DNA of 48,165 nt, from positions 1-48,165 of IMG/VR virus record IMGVR_UViG_3300042882_000352. One strand, written 5' to 3'. This stretch comes from a virus. The notes below the pieces were generated by a model. That model worked only from the letters and a program-made list of their open reading frames with translations. It did no database searches and was not told the origin of the DNA. Positions 17,761 to 26,975 of this stretch are shown here, piece after piece (positions within the stretch are counted from its first letter, which is position 1; every line of letters starts with the position of its first letter). The translations under genes and the position numbers were made by a program.

Positions 17761-18723
17761 ATGAACGAAAAATTAATAATCATTACTCAAATACATAGGA
17801 GTGGGGGTACTCTTCTATCACAATTGTTTGACGCACATCCTCAATTACATGCACACCCTAGCGAGCTTGAGATTTGGAAGCCAAAACAATTGTGGGGTAA
17901 ACTAGACACTTACGTAGATTTCAACCCAAAAAATAAATCCTGGCAAGAATGTTTTTTTGAGTTAGAACAAAAAAATTTAACTAATGCTGGAAGAAGGGGA
18001 ATATACAATAAACCAGGATTTAACCAATTTTCCAGAGATGAAACTTACAGATTTGATTATTCGATTGACGAGCATGCAGAATTATTTAAAAATTATTTCG
18101 AAGAATTAACTGTAATTTCTAGAAAATCGATTGTTATGATTTATTTACTTTCGTTTTTTCGCGTATGGAACAAGACCAAATACACCGAAAAAAAATACAT
18201 AACAGCATTGATTGCTAATATGTGGTGTGACCAATTATCAATTATTAGATTTTTTTCTGACTTTCCTGACGCTAAGATAATTTTTGTGTTGAGAAGACCT
18301 GATACGTGGTTGAAATCAGCTCTTATCCACAGAGCATTCAAAGAAGACGATGAATCTGCTTCCATCTGTCTGTTAGAATATTGGAAAGATTCGGTTAGAA
18401 ATTTATACGAGTTTAGTGAGATATATGGTAACAATATAGTTCCTATAGTATACGAAGATCTAACAAACCAACCAGAACACATTTTAAGAAAGCTCTGTAA
18501 TATTATACAGATCGATTTTCATCCGTGTCTTTTGACACCGACATTTTCAGGAGAAAAAATCTATCCTAACTCATCTTTTAACATAGACAAAAAATTAATT
18601 GTTTCTGATGATAGTAGAGAACCTCCCAAATTTACCGAAAGAATTAATTTACACTTAAGTAAATTTTACATGCCTGAATACAATTTAACTAGAAAAATAA
18701 TTTTAGATAGGTATTATTCGTGA
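17761..18723 (+). CDS. PAPS-dependent sulfotransferase
   Basis: This 320-residue protein opens with LIIITQIHRSGGTLLSQLFD followed by HPQLHAHPSELE. This is the 5'-phosphosulfate-binding loop and active-site region of the sulfotransferase family. The 3'-phosphate-binding motif is recognisable as IIFVLRRPDTWLKSALIHR near residues 178-196, and VPIVYEDLTNQPEHILRKLC is the conserved 'YEdL..dP...l..l...l' segment. By family it transfers sulfate from PAPS to a hydroxyl group of a glycan, protein or small molecule. The acceptor is unknown. It shares a four-base overlap with the APS-kinase-like gene, so donor synthesis and use appear coupled. Confidence 0.85.
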   Translation: MNEKLIIITQIHRSGGTLLSQLFDAHPQLHAHPSELEIWKPKQLWGKLDTYVDFNPKNKSWQECFFELEQKNLTNAGRRGIYNKPGFNQFSRDETYRFDYSIDEHAELFKNYFEELTVISRKSIVMIYLLSFFRVWNKTKYTEKKYITALIANMWCDQLSIIRFFSDFPDAKIIFVLRRPDTWLKSALIHRAFKEDDESASICLLEYWKDSVRNLYEFSEIYGNNIVPIVYEDLTNQPEHILRKLCNIIQIDFHPCLLTPTFSGEKIYPNSSFNIDKKLIVSDDSREPPKFTERINLHLSKFYMPEYNLTRKIILDRYYS

Positions 18724-19130
18724 GTAAGATATTAATTATGGGGTTACCTGGCTCAGGTAAAACGACATTAGCCTCAAAGTTGTTTTTGGAAGTGTGTAAA
18801 GATAAAGACTCTGTATTTTGGATTAACGCGGATGCAGTTCGTCAGCTTTATAACGATTGGGATTTTTCTTCTGTAGGAAGATTAAGGCAAGCAAAAAGAA
18901 TGTGTGATATGTGTGGCGAGCATCCTGACGCACTCAATATAGTCGATTTTATAGCTCCTACTGAAGAAATAAGGAACGTTTTTAAGGCTGATTTTGTAAT
19001 ATGGATGAACACAATTTCTAAGGGTAGATTTGACGACACCAATAGAGTGTTTGAGCCTCCCTCAAAATACGATTTAAAAATAACAAATTTTAACTATTCC
19101 GTTACGCATATTGCATCTATGATAATATAA
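18720..19130 (+). CDS. Short adenylylsulfate kinase-like protein (PAPS synthesis)
   Basis: The 136-residue P-loop protein has GLPGSGKTTLA (Walker A, about residues 8-18), FWINADAVRQLYNDWDFSSVGRLRQAKRM in place of the APS-kinase 'DGDnvR..L...lgFs..dR..nirR' block, a VDFIAPTEEIR strand corresponding to the 'FISPfr..R' segment, and GRFDDTNRVFEPPSKYDL corresponding to the shortened lid. It is clearly shorter than the usual about 200 residues and the nucleotide-binding lid is reduced. By family it phosphorylates APS to PAPS, the donor for the overlapping sulfotransferase. It starts with GTG at 18720 inside the upstream stop (GTGA). A related P-loop kinase with another substrate remains possible. 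Confidence 0.7.
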   Translation: MSKILIMGLPGSGKTTLASKLFLEVCKDKDSVFWINADAVRQLYNDWDFSSVGRLRQAKRMCDMCGEHPDALNIVDFIAPTEEIRNVFKADFVIWMNTISKGRFDDTNRVFEPPSKYDLKITNFNYSVTHIASMII

Positions 19131-19134
19131 GTCT

Positions 19135-19142
19135 TATAAATA
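19135..19142 (+). promoter_or_regulatory. T4-type late promoter (TATAAATA)
   Basis: This is a perfect match to the T4 late promoter octamer, 28 bases upstream of the TTG start at 19163 and just after the accessory island ends. By analogy with T4, transcription by RNA polymerase carrying gp55 would start near 19148. It would drive the second adhesin block separately from the island. Confidence 0.75.
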
Positions 19143-19160
19143 GACTATAAAAGGAGTCTA
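19141..19160 (+). promoter_or_regulatory. Ribosome-binding-site hairpin straddling the late start site
   Basis: The 20-base segment forms an inverted repeat, TAGACT and AGTCTA, separated by an eight-base loop. The Shine-Dalgarno AAGGAG (19151-19156) is partly in the loop and partly in the right arm. The left arm overlaps the late promoter and lies upstream of the predicted late start near 19148, so only read-through RNA could form the hairpin. The stem has only two G-C pairs, so stability is modest. Confidence 0.5.
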
Positions 19161-19162
19161 TT

Positions 19163-19495
19163 TTGGCGGCATACTCAGAGATTACAATAGAACAAGGTGC
19201 AACATTCTCTTCAACGGTAAATGTTGAAGACGTTTACGGTACGGCAGTAAATTTAACGAATCATACAGCATCGTCAATGATGCGTAAATCGTACCATTCT
19301 ACAACAGCCACCACAATCACAGCAAACGTGACAGGCACGGCTAATGGTGAAATCACAATATCTATTACAGCAGCAAATACCGCAAACATTACTGCTGGTC
19401 GTTACGTTTACGATTTAATTATAAGAGATAACGCAAACACGGTCACTCGTGTTATTGAGGGTATCGCAACAGTTCTTCCGTCGGTGACTAGATAA
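19163..19495 (+). CDS. Small beta-rich virion-associated protein (110 aa)
   Basis: The 110-residue product (AAYSEITIEQGATFSSTVNV ... ITAGRYVYDLIIRDNANTV) has the all-beta, Ig-like look of small phage proteins that sit upstream of fibre genes, where an 'EQGATF' strand followed by a 'GRYvYDL' strand is common. The start is TTG at 19163. It is chosen because AAGGAG lies six bases upstream at the end of the late-promoter region and because the next in-frame ATG (19278) would remove the conserved N-terminus. Its stop overlaps the next ATG. A structural role is inferred. Confidence 0.7.
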   Translation: MAAYSEITIEQGATFSSTVNVEDVYGTAVNLTNHTASSMMRKSYHSTTATTITANVTGTANGEITISITAANTANITAGRYVYDLIIRDNANTVTRVIEGIATVLPSVTR

Positions 19496-19755
19496 TGTCT
19501 ATTAAAGGCACGATCAATCCTCAGCAAGGTGTTGTGGGTAAAGTCAAAGTACTTCCCGCGAATAAAACTACTATCGCGGCTCCAAATTTTACGCCTAAAG
19601 TCAATGTTGCTATAACGGACATATACGGTGCTAATGTTGTATCTAGACAAGACGGTGATGTTTTATTATATAATGCAATCACAGGTGATTTTGAATCATC
19701 ACCATTACAAGAAGCCCAAGTTAATCTCGCCAATATCAATGGTGGAAGATTTTAG
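19495..19755 (+). CDS. Small structural protein with C-terminal NGGRF tag (86 aa)
   Basis: This 86-residue protein has a Lys/Val-rich N-terminal half, a DGDVLLYNAITGDFESSPL segment (a motif common in phage fibre-associated proteins) and ends INGGRF. The last residues match the NGG[SR]F ends of the proteins at 19782 and 21927. It starts in the overlap of the upstream stop (TAATG) and is followed by a 26-base gap. It is likely part of the adhesin/fibre assembly; the function is otherwise unknown. Confidence 0.7.
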   Translation: MSIKGTINPQQGVVGKVKVLPANKTTIAAPNFTPKVNVAITDIYGANVVSRQDGDVLLYNAITGDFESSPLQEAQVNLANINGGRF

Positions 19756-19781
19756 AATAATAAAAATAATAGGAAATTAAA

Positions 19782-21899
19782 ATGGCAAACACCGTAATTC
19801 AACTCAAGTATTCTAATGTAACTGGAACTCCACCGTTACTCAATATTGCTGAACCAGCATATTCAAACGTTTCAAATAAACTTTGGATGAACGATGGCTC
19901 TAGTGTGGTTGCAATTGGTGGTAAATTCTATACTGATACAATTGACGCGTCAACATCAAACAACACAGCAAACACCATCGTTAAAAGAGACACAAGTGGA
20001 AACTTCTCTGCAAATGTAATTACCGCAAACAACGCGACTATCAACGGGTTTGATATTTACACTTTTGCTAATTCTGCATTTACTGCAGCTAACGTAGCTT
20101 TCCAGTCTGGCGGTGTTACTGCTGGTGGATATGCTAACTCAGCTTACCTACACGCCAACAGTGCTTACATAAGTCAAAACACAACGGGGCAATATGCAAA
20201 TAGTGCATATCTTCATGCCAATTCAGCGTACGTAAGTCAGAATACAACTGGTGTTTACGCTAACACAGCGTACTTACAAGCTAATAGTGCCTACGTAAGT
20301 CAGAATACTACTGGTGTTTATGCTAACTCTGCTTTTGCTACAGCCAATACGGCTGACCAAAGAGCGGTTACATCGGGTGACTATGCTAATAGTGCATACG
20401 CTCACGCTAATACTAAATTCGCAAGTGCTGGTGGTACTATTTCTGGCGACGTAGTCTTAACTGGTAATTTAACAGTATCCGGTGAAACGACTTACGCAAA
20501 CACAACAACAGTAAATCTTGGTGATAATATTATCACTTTAAACGCTGACATTCCACAAGGTCAAGCCCCTTCTGAAGACGCTGGTGTTGAGATTGATAGA
20601 GGATCGTCTGCAAACGTTGGTGTTATCTGGAATGAAACATCTGATGCGTGGACATTTACAAACGACGGTACAAACTACAGTAATATAGCATCAAGTGCTG
20701 CAGAGTCTTACGCTAACAGTGCTTACCTACATGCTAACAGTGCTTACGTAAGTCAAAACACTACTGGTGTTTATGCTAATACTGCCTATCTACACGCCAA
20801 TAGCGCTTACATAAGTCAAAACACTACTGGTGAGTACGCAAATAGCGCTTATCTACAAGCTAATAGTGCATATATCTCACAAAACACTACTGGTGTTTAT
20901 GCTAACACAGCATACTTACACGCTAATAGTGCTTATGTAAGTCAGAATACAACTGGTAGTTATGCTAACACAGCATACTTACACGCTAATAGCGCTTATA
21001 CCGGAGCTAACACAGCAGACCAACGAGCAGTTACATCAGGCGATTATGCTAACAGTGCTTATACACAAGCTAATACTGGTACACAATACGCAACAAGTGC
21101 TGGCTCTTACGCAAACAGCGCCTACAATCAAGCAAACACAGCTCAGTTACACGCTAACGCAGGATACGATCAAGCAAACACAGGTACACTAAACGCCACT
21201 TCAGCTGGTGTTTATGCTAATACTGCCTATCTACACGCCAATAGCGCTTATGTAAGTCAAAACACTACTGGCGTTTACGCTAACTCAGCCTACGCTGCCG
21301 CAAACACCGCTGATCAGCGAGCTGTAACTTCTGGTGATTATGCAAACAGCGCTTACGCTCACGCTAACACTAAGTTTGCTTCAGCGGGTGGTACAATTTC
21401 TGGTGATGTGTCTATTACAGGCGACTTGTTCGTTTCAGGTAATACCGTAACCCTAGACACATCGACAGTTAGAACAGAAGACTCTCTACTACAATTAGCG
21501 GCAAATAACGTTGCTGATATATTAGACATTGGTTTCTATGGTCAGTATAACGATGGTGCAGATAAATTCTCTGGTTTGATTAGAGATGCTTCTGATGGTC
21601 TATTCAAGCTATTCACAGGTGAAACTTCAAATCCAACGGGTAATGTGGTTTCTTACGGAGTAGAAAATAGAGCAACACTTGATGCTAACTTTACTGGTGG
21701 TAACGTATCAGGATTATTTAATGCGATATCAGTATCAGATGGTGGATTAGGTGTTAAAACTTTATCTGCCAACGGAGTTATGATAGGTAACGGAACTAGT
21801 CCTGTATTAACAGTAGGCTCATCTACTGAAGGTCATATATTAACAATTAGTTCTGGTGGTGCCCCAACGTTCCAACACTTAAATGGTGGTTCATTCTAA
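19782..21899 (+). CDS. Repeat-rich tail fibre without S74 domain, ending NGGSF
   Basis: This 705-residue fibre-like protein starts ANTVIQLKYSNVTGTPPLL, a short N-terminal module similar to that of the fibre at 22476 and reminiscent of phage-attachment N-termini. Residues about 115-205 and 305-530 are dominated by repeats of YANSAYLHANSAYVSQNTTG and [17 protein letters not shown] cassette at about residues 210-308 (GDNIITLNAD, WNETSDAWTFTNDGTNYSN) is shared with the fibre at 5726. The C-terminal part (RTEDSLLQLAANN, GFYGQYNDGADKFSGLIRD) is a trimeric-fibre domain type. It ends LNGGSF and lacks a self-cleaving chaperone. Host attachment is inferred. Confidence 0.8.
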   Translation: MANTVIQLKYSNVTGTPPLLNIAEPAYSNVSNKLWMNDGSSVVAIGGKFYTDTIDASTSNNTANTIVKRDTSGNFSANVITANNATINGFDIYTFANSAFTAANVAFQSGGVTAGGYANSAYLHANSAYISQNTTGQYANSAYLHANSAYVSQNTTGVYANTAYLQANSAYVSQNTTGVYANSAFATANTADQRAVTSGDYANSAYAHANTKFASAGGTISGDVVLTGNLTVSGETTYANTTTVNLGDNIITLNADIPQGQAPSEDAGVEIDRGSSANVGVIWNETSDAWTFTNDGTNYSNIASSAAESYANSAYLHANSAYVSQNTTGVYANTAYLHANSAYISQNTTGEYANSAYLQANSAYISQNTTGVYANTAYLHANSAYVSQNTTGSYANTAYLHANSAYTGANTADQRAVTSGDYANSAYTQANTGTQYATSAGSYANSAYNQANTAQLHANAGYDQANTGTLNATSAGVYANTAYLHANSAYVSQNTTGVYANSAYAAANTADQRAVTSGDYANSAYAHANTKFASAGGTISGDVSITGDLFVSGNTVTLDTSTVRTEDSLLQLAANNVADILDIGFYGQYNDGADKFSGLIRDASDGLFKLFTGETSNPTGNVVSYGVENRATLDANFTGGNVSGLFNAISVSDGGLGVKTLSANGVMIGNGTSPVLTVGSSTEGHILTISSGGAPTFQHLNGGSF
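20127..21369 (+). repeat. YANSAYLHANSAYVSQNTTG repeat array
   Basis: There are more than ten degenerate units of about 20 residues, with highly similar DNA, interrupted by the shared cassette at about 20409-20706. A second 'NTKFASAGGTISGD' join occurs at about 21365. The array is a probable shaft and a recombination substrate with the fibres at 5726 and 22476. Confidence 0.85.
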
Positions 21900-21926
21900 A
21901 AATATTTTGAAAAAAGGAAGTTCGTA

Positions 21927-22463
21927 ATGGATGTGAAATTACAAAACGCTTATGTGGAAGTTTTGCTTGACAATTTTTTATCGGTTGTCAAGCAAAACGT
22001 TATGTTTCAAGCACAATTAAAAACGTTAAATGATACTAGTGAGGAATTAGTAAATACTAAGAAAGCACTAGAAGATTTAAATAACCGTTATAGAGATTGT
22101 GAGTCTAGGTTTGGAGAGGCTTCTTCTCAAATTAATTCTTTAAAGACTGATAATATAAATGAAATAAACGCTTTGAAGACTGATATTTCAAATAAACATA
22201 ATCAAATACAACAATCCGAAAATGCAATCAACGATAGAAATAGACTTCAATCTGCAGTCAATGATTATATGAAGCAAGTTAAGAAACTTGAGGATGAGAA
22301 GGCAGAAAATCAAATAATATCAAACGATTTGAAAAATTCTATTTCCACACTCAATAAATACATTAGTAATTTAGAGCCGTTGGTTCCTGTGACCAAACTA
22401 AAAAAATTAAAATCTGAATTTGAATCCAAGGACGACATCGTTAAAAATGGTGGCTCCTTTTAA
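21927..22463 (+). CDS. Coiled-coil virion protein ending NGGSF (178 aa)
   Basis: The 178-residue protein starts MDVKLQNAYVEVLLDNFLSV and continues VKQNVMFQAQLKTL, a strongly conserved beginning that I recognise from small proteins next to fibre genes in aquatic T4-like phages. The rest (about residues 30-155) is heptad-patterned coiled coil (EELVNTKKALEDLNNRY; Lys/Glu/Asn-rich). It ends KNGGSF, the same tag as the preceding fibre. A GGAAG ribosome site precedes the ATG. It may be a trimeric connector or fibre-assembly partner; this is inferred. Confidence 0.75.
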   Translation: MDVKLQNAYVEVLLDNFLSVVKQNVMFQAQLKTLNDTSEELVNTKKALEDLNNRYRDCESRFGEASSQINSLKTDNINEINALKTDISNKHNQIQQSENAINDRNRLQSAVNDYMKQVKKLEDEKAENQIISNDLKNSISTLNKYISNLEPLVPVTKLKKLKSEFESKDDIVKNGGSF

Positions 22464-22475
22464 AGAAAAGAATAA

Positions 22476-25400
22476 ATGGCAAATACAATAATTCAAATTA
22501 AAAAGTCTACGGTAAGTGGAAACGTACCATCAGTATTACAGCCTGGTGAGTTGGCAATCAACGTCGAAGATGGTGATTTGTATTATGGTAATAGTAATGG
22601 TATCGTAACGTTATTTGATGCTGTTACTGAGCCTGCAGGTTTGGATAGCGAGATCCAATTTAACAATATGGGTTCGTTTGGATCCAATTCAGATTTCACC
22701 TACTCCTATGCTCGCGGCTCATTATCGGTACCCGATATCCAAGCATCATACGGTACAATTGGTGGATATGATGTTAGTAATACTTTAGCTCAAGTAATAG
22801 ATACTAGCTCAAGTGCTGTTGGTATCGCTAATAGTGCTTTTAATGCTGCAAACAGCGCAAGTAATACCGCAAGCAGTGCAGGATCATATGCTAATAGTGC
22901 GTTCAGTAAAGCAAACACTGCCTCGGGTGCTAATGGACAAATTCAATTTAATTTAAACGGCGCTTATGGTGTGTCTAGTAATTTATATTTTGAGACTTCA
23001 AATAACACACTTTATGTATCTAACATTAAGGCGATACAGAACTTAGATGCTCAAAATGTAATTGCATACAATAAATTTTATGCTGGTATAGCAACAGAAT
23101 CATCTACTCCACTACCCAATCTAATTGCTCAGTTTACTGGTAATACGGATTCATACGTTCAAGTCAACGCTCAAAATATTGATCCACATGGCTCTGCGGA
23201 TTATGTCATCACTGCTGATGTTGGTGACGACGAAAGAAATTATATTGATTTAGGTATGCAAGGTTCTCAATTAGAACAAGGTGCATTGTTTCCTTTAGAT
23301 GGTTATTTGTATGTTCAAGGAAACACTAGTCAATTAGGCGGTAATTTAATAATTGGTACTACGTCAGAAACACCAGGCATAAAAACTAGAATTGTTGCTG
23401 GTGGTACTGAATTGTCTAATGTAGTTGCAGAATTTAGTCAAGATGGTATTACTTTCATTCCTGAGATTACTTCTAATACAACTAGTAGAATATCATCACA
23501 TGCTAATAGTGCTTACATACAAGCTAATACAGGAACACAATACGCAACAAGTGCTGGTTCATACGCTAACTCAGCTTTTAGTGTTGCTAATACTAAGTTT
23601 AACACCTCAGGTGGTACAATCTCAGGTGATGTTTTTGTTGAAGGAAAAATAACAGCCAACACAATAGGCGGAGATGAAGGTGGTGAAATTCTTCTCGGGA
23701 AAGCTTTGTCTAACACGACTCTGTCCGGTACGGGTGTAACCATTGACGTATATCAAAACAAACTGCGAATATTTGAGCAAGGCGGTTCAGCTCGTGGTGC
23801 GTTTATTGATTTAACGTCTGCTAGCGCTGGAGTAGGAACAGATTTATTAGCAAGTTCAAGTGGAACAGACTCTGTTGCAAGAAGCTCTGCTCAAGCTGCG
23901 TATCATCATGCAAACGGTGCATACGTTCAAGCTAACACAGGAACAACATTAGCGCAATCTGCTTACGATGCCGCCAACAATTCTGTCGACACTTGGGTTC
24001 GTGGTGCTGCTAATAGTGCTAGTTCATATGCTAATAGTGCTTATAGTCAAGCTAATACCGCAACGACTAATGCTTCAACCGCCGACCAGAGAGCCGTAAC
24101 ATCAGGTAGTTATGCTAATAGTGCTTACGGTCAAGCCAATACAGCGACTACGAACGCAGCAACAGCAGACCAACGAGCCGTAACATCAGGTTATTATGCT
24201 AATGCCGCGTTTGATATTGCTAATACAGCAAACCTAACTGCATCAAGTGCTAGTTCGTATGCTAACTCAGCTTATTTACAAGCTAACACAGCAACAACAA
24301 ATGCCTCTACGGCTGACCAACGTGCTGTTACATCTGGTGATTATGCTAATGCCGCTTTTGGTATTGCTAATACATCAAACTTAACTGCAACAACTGCTAG
24401 TTCGTATGCTAACTCAGCATATACTCAAGCTAATACAGCTAATACACTGGCACAATCTGCATTCGATACAGCAAATACTAAGTTTAATTCTACTGGTGGA
24501 ACTATTACTGGTTTTGCCAACGTGTCTAGTAATTTGTCTGTTGGTACGTATATAGATATTGCTACAGATTTAGCAGATCCTTCATACAAAGAAGGTAGGG
24601 TATTCTACGACTCAGGCGCAAAATCTTTAGCGTATTTTAACGATAGTTCATCTTACGTTCACGCTGGTCAGGATATAGTAATACGAGTTTGGAACAATAC
24701 TGGTTCAACATTGCCTAGAGCAAACTGTGTATTTATTTCAGGCGGAGCTTCAGCAAACGGATACCCAAGCGTATATCTAGCTAATGCATCTTTGGCTGCA
24801 AATGCTGAAGTTATTGGAGTAACGACTACAGATATTCCTCCCAACGCTTATGGGTTTGCTCTAACGGCTGGTAGACTTGAAGGATTAAATACATCATTAC
24901 TTACTGCGGGTGCAGAGTTGTACTTGTCTGCAAGTGAGACTGGTAAATTTACTCAGACTGTTCCTGCTACCCCAAACATTCCATTAACTATTGGGTATGT
25001 GACTAGCTCAGATTTAACTAACGGCACCATGCTTGTTAACATACACTTAATGGAAGGAGCCAACAAGACAACAGGTTCTATTCTGTTCGCTCGTGATAAT
25101 AAAATTGACCAAGATAACACAGATTTATATTACGATTATGTAAATCATAGGTTGGGTATTGGTACAAATAACCCAACAGCAAGCTTACACGTTGTGGGAT
25201 CTGGATTGTTTACGGGTAACGTAACAATTTCAGGTAACTTACTAGTTTCAAACGCTCAATCTATTACTACATCGCAGTTAACTGTTGGTGGTAACACGAT
25301 TATTCTTAATGATGCTGTTACAGGAACCCCAACATCTAACGCGGAAATTATTGTAAATAGAGGCACTTCAGCTAACGTTTACATTAAATGGGCTGAAGAT

Positions 25401-26975
25401 ATCAACGAATGGGTTATGTTTGAAGATGGGGCATATCCAGAAGGGCATATTCTACATTCAGAAAAAACATTTAGTACTTGGACACAATATACTGCTGCAT
25501 CCGCATACGAGAAATTAACTCATCCTGTTGGTGGTGACGTGTCAAATACGACTAATGAACTTGCAAAATCAGGTTCACAAACAGCAAATATAGCAAGCTC
25601 TCATGCTATTGCGGGTTACACTCAAGCTAACACGGCTACAACTAATGCCGCAACTGCTGATCAGCGAGCTGTTACATCTGGTGATTATGCTAATGCTGCT
25701 TTTGGTGTAGCTAACACAGCTGCGACTAATGCTTTGAGTGCAGGTTCGTATGCTAACGCCGCTTTTGGTATTGCTAATACTGCAACGACTAATGCAGCAA
25801 GCGCTAGCTCTTACGCTAACTCAGCATACACTCAAGCTAACACCGCGACTACGAATGCAGCTACCGCTGACCAAAGAGCAGTCACTTCTGGTGTTTATGC
25901 TAATGCCGCTTTTGGTATTGCTAATACTGACGTTACAACTATATCTACTACAGCAGGTATTTACGGTAATAATACAATTGTTCCTGTAATAACTTTAGCC
26001 GCAAATGGTAGAATATCATCGATATCAAACGTTGCAATTACTGGTGTAACGGGTCCTACTGGTCCTACTGGTCCAACTGGTCCAACTGGTCCCACTGGTG
26101 CCGATTCGACAGTCGCTGGTCCTACTGGTCCAACTGGTCCAACTGGTCCAACTGGTGCCGCATCAACGGTTCCAGGTCCCACTGGCCCTACTGGCCCTAC
26201 TGGTGCAGCATCAACGGTTCCTGGTCCTCCTGGTCCTACTGGTCCAGCGTCATCCGTTGCTGGTCCTACTGGTCCTACTGGTCCAACTGGTCCTACTGGT
26301 CCTACTGGTCCTTCGGGCGCAACTGTTGATAATACTGATAGAACATTAAAATCATTAAGATTTACAGGTGTTGGTGGTGATTCGGGGAATGGTGCAAGTT
26401 TTGATGGTTATGCACTCTATCAACAAGGTGGTGGTTGGACTCATCCTTATCCAGACTTATGTATTGGATATCATACGGGTATTAAGATTGGTGCTTATTT
26501 TGGTTACAATGGCACAAGAATTTATAATAACTCAGATTGGGTCACCCAGATTGCTAGTTTTGGTGACGGAGATAATAACTTTCGCAGTTACTACAACGTT
26601 ATTGCCTATGCATCGGACCGTAGACTGAAAGAAAATATCCGTCCCATTGAAAATGCAGTATCTAAAGTGTGTTCCATAACCGGTATGGTATTTGACTGGA
26701 AAGATAGTGTAACCGACCTAGGATTCACACCAGTTGATAAAACTGAAGTGGGTGTTTTTGCTCAAGATGTTGAAGCGGTTTTACCAGAAGCAGTAGCAAT
26801 AGCACCTTTTGATTACGACTGGGAAAAACCTGATAAAAGTAAATCGGGCGAGAGATACTTGACTGTTAAATATGAGAAAATAGTTCCGTTGTTGATACAG
26901 GCTATTAAAGAACAGCAGAATCAACTGGATGAACTACGTGATTTAATTAAAGGACAAACAAATGCCAACTTATGA
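22476..26975 (+). CDS. Giant tail fibre with collagen-like repeats and S74 chaperone
   Basis: This 1,499-residue fibre has an N-terminal module ([37 protein letters not shown]) of the phage attachment type. Repeat regions at about residues 115-155, 340-380, 470-675 and 1045-1150 carry ADQRAVTSG and [16 protein letters not shown] units. A domain with [12 protein letters not shown] and [18 protein letters not shown] resembles the cassettes of the other fibres. It also has a collagen-like GPT segment (about residues 1193-1281) and a C-terminal Peptidase_S74 chaperone from about residue 1378 (SDRRLKENI ... [13 protein letters not shown] ... [14 protein letters not shown]). By family the S74 part trimerises the fibre and cleaves itself off. 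It is the largest likely receptor-binding protein here. Confidence 0.85.
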   Translation: MANTIIQIKKSTVSGNVPSVLQPGELAINVEDGDLYYGNSNGIVTLFDAVTEPAGLDSEIQFNNMGSFGSNSDFTYSYARGSLSVPDIQASYGTIGGYDVSNTLAQVIDTSSSAVGIANSAFNAANSASNTASSAGSYANSAFSKANTASGANGQIQFNLNGAYGVSSNLYFETSNNTLYVSNIKAIQNLDAQNVIAYNKFYAGIATESSTPLPNLIAQFTGNTDSYVQVNAQNIDPHGSADYVITADVGDDERNYIDLGMQGSQLEQGALFPLDGYLYVQGNTSQLGGNLIIGTTSETPGIKTRIVAGGTELSNVVAEFSQDGITFIPEITSNTTSRISSHANSAYIQANTGTQYATSAGSYANSAFSVANTKFNTSGGTISGDVFVEGKITANTIGGDEGGEILLGKALSNTTLSGTGVTIDVYQNKLRIFEQGGSARGAFIDLTSASAGVGTDLLASSSGTDSVARSSAQAAYHHANGAYVQANTGTTLAQSAYDAANNSVDTWVRGAANSASSYANSAYSQANTATTNASTADQRAVTSGSYANSAYGQANTATTNAATADQRAVTSGYYANAAFDIANTANLTASSASSYANSAYLQANTATTNASTADQRAVTSGDYANAAFGIANTSNLTATTASSYANSAYTQANTANTLAQSAFDTANTKFNSTGGTITGFANVSSNLSVGTYIDIATDLADPSYKEGRVFYDSGAKSLAYFNDSSSYVHAGQDIVIRVWNNTGSTLPRANCVFISGGASANGYPSVYLANASLAANAEVIGVTTTDIPPNAYGFALTAGRLEGLNTSLLTAGAELYLSASETGKFTQTVPATPNIPLTIGYVTSSDLTNGTMLVNIHLMEGANKTTGSILFARDNKIDQDNTDLYYDYVNHRLGIGTNNPTASLHVVGSGLFTGNVTISGNLLVSNAQSITTSQLTVGGNTIILNDAVTGTPTSNAEIIVNRGTSANVYIKWAEDINEWVMFEDGAYPEGHILHSEKTFSTWTQYTAASAYEKLTHPVGGDVSNTTNELAKSGSQTANIASSHAIAGYTQANTATTNAATADQRAVTSGDYANAAFGVANTAATNALSAGSYANAAFGIANTATTNAASASSYANSAYTQANTATTNAATADQRAVTSGVYANAAFGIANTDVTTISTTAGIYGNNTIVPVITLAANGRISSISNVAITGVTGPTGPTGPTGPTGPTGADSTVAGPTGPTGPTGPTGAASTVPGPTGPTGPTGAASTVPGPPGPTGPASSVAGPTGPTGPTGPTGPTGPSGATVDNTDRTLKSLRFTGVGGDSGNGASFDGYALYQQGGGWTHPYPDLCIGYHTGIKIGAYFGYNGTRIYNNSDWVTQIASFGDGDNNFRSYYNVIAYASDRRLKENIRPIENAVSKVCSITGMVFDWKDSVTDLGFTPVDKTEVGVFAQDVEAVLPEAVAIAPFDYDWEKPDKSKSGERYLTVKYEKIVPLLIQAIKEQQNQLDELRDLIKGQTNANL
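22828..25930 (+). repeat. ADQRAVTSG / YANSAY repeat blocks in the giant fibre
   Basis: Blocks of units such as [16 protein letters not shown] and [18 protein letters not shown] occur at about 22828-22920, 23490-23590, 23880-24490 and 25600-25930, separated by unique beta-rich domains. They are of the same type as in the fibres at 5726 and 19782. Confidence 0.8.
26049..26318 (+). repeat. Collagen-like Gly-Pro-Thr repeat tract
   Basis: Runs of the nine-base unit GGTCCTACT and close variants encode Gly-Pro-Thr triplets, broken by short ADSTVA, AASTVP and ASSVA linkers and one Gly-Pro-Pro. It forms a collagen-like stalk just before the fibre tip. The DNA repeats make length variation by slippage likely. 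Confidence 0.9.

Noticed and set aside
20127-21369. Regular repeats considered as a CRISPR array
   Set aside because: The repeats are coding, degenerate and in frame with a fibre protein, with no unique spacers of constant length.
26098-26349. Leu/Val-rich open frame across the collagen-like tract
   Set aside because: It is a shifted reading of the GGTCCTACT repeat, not a gene.
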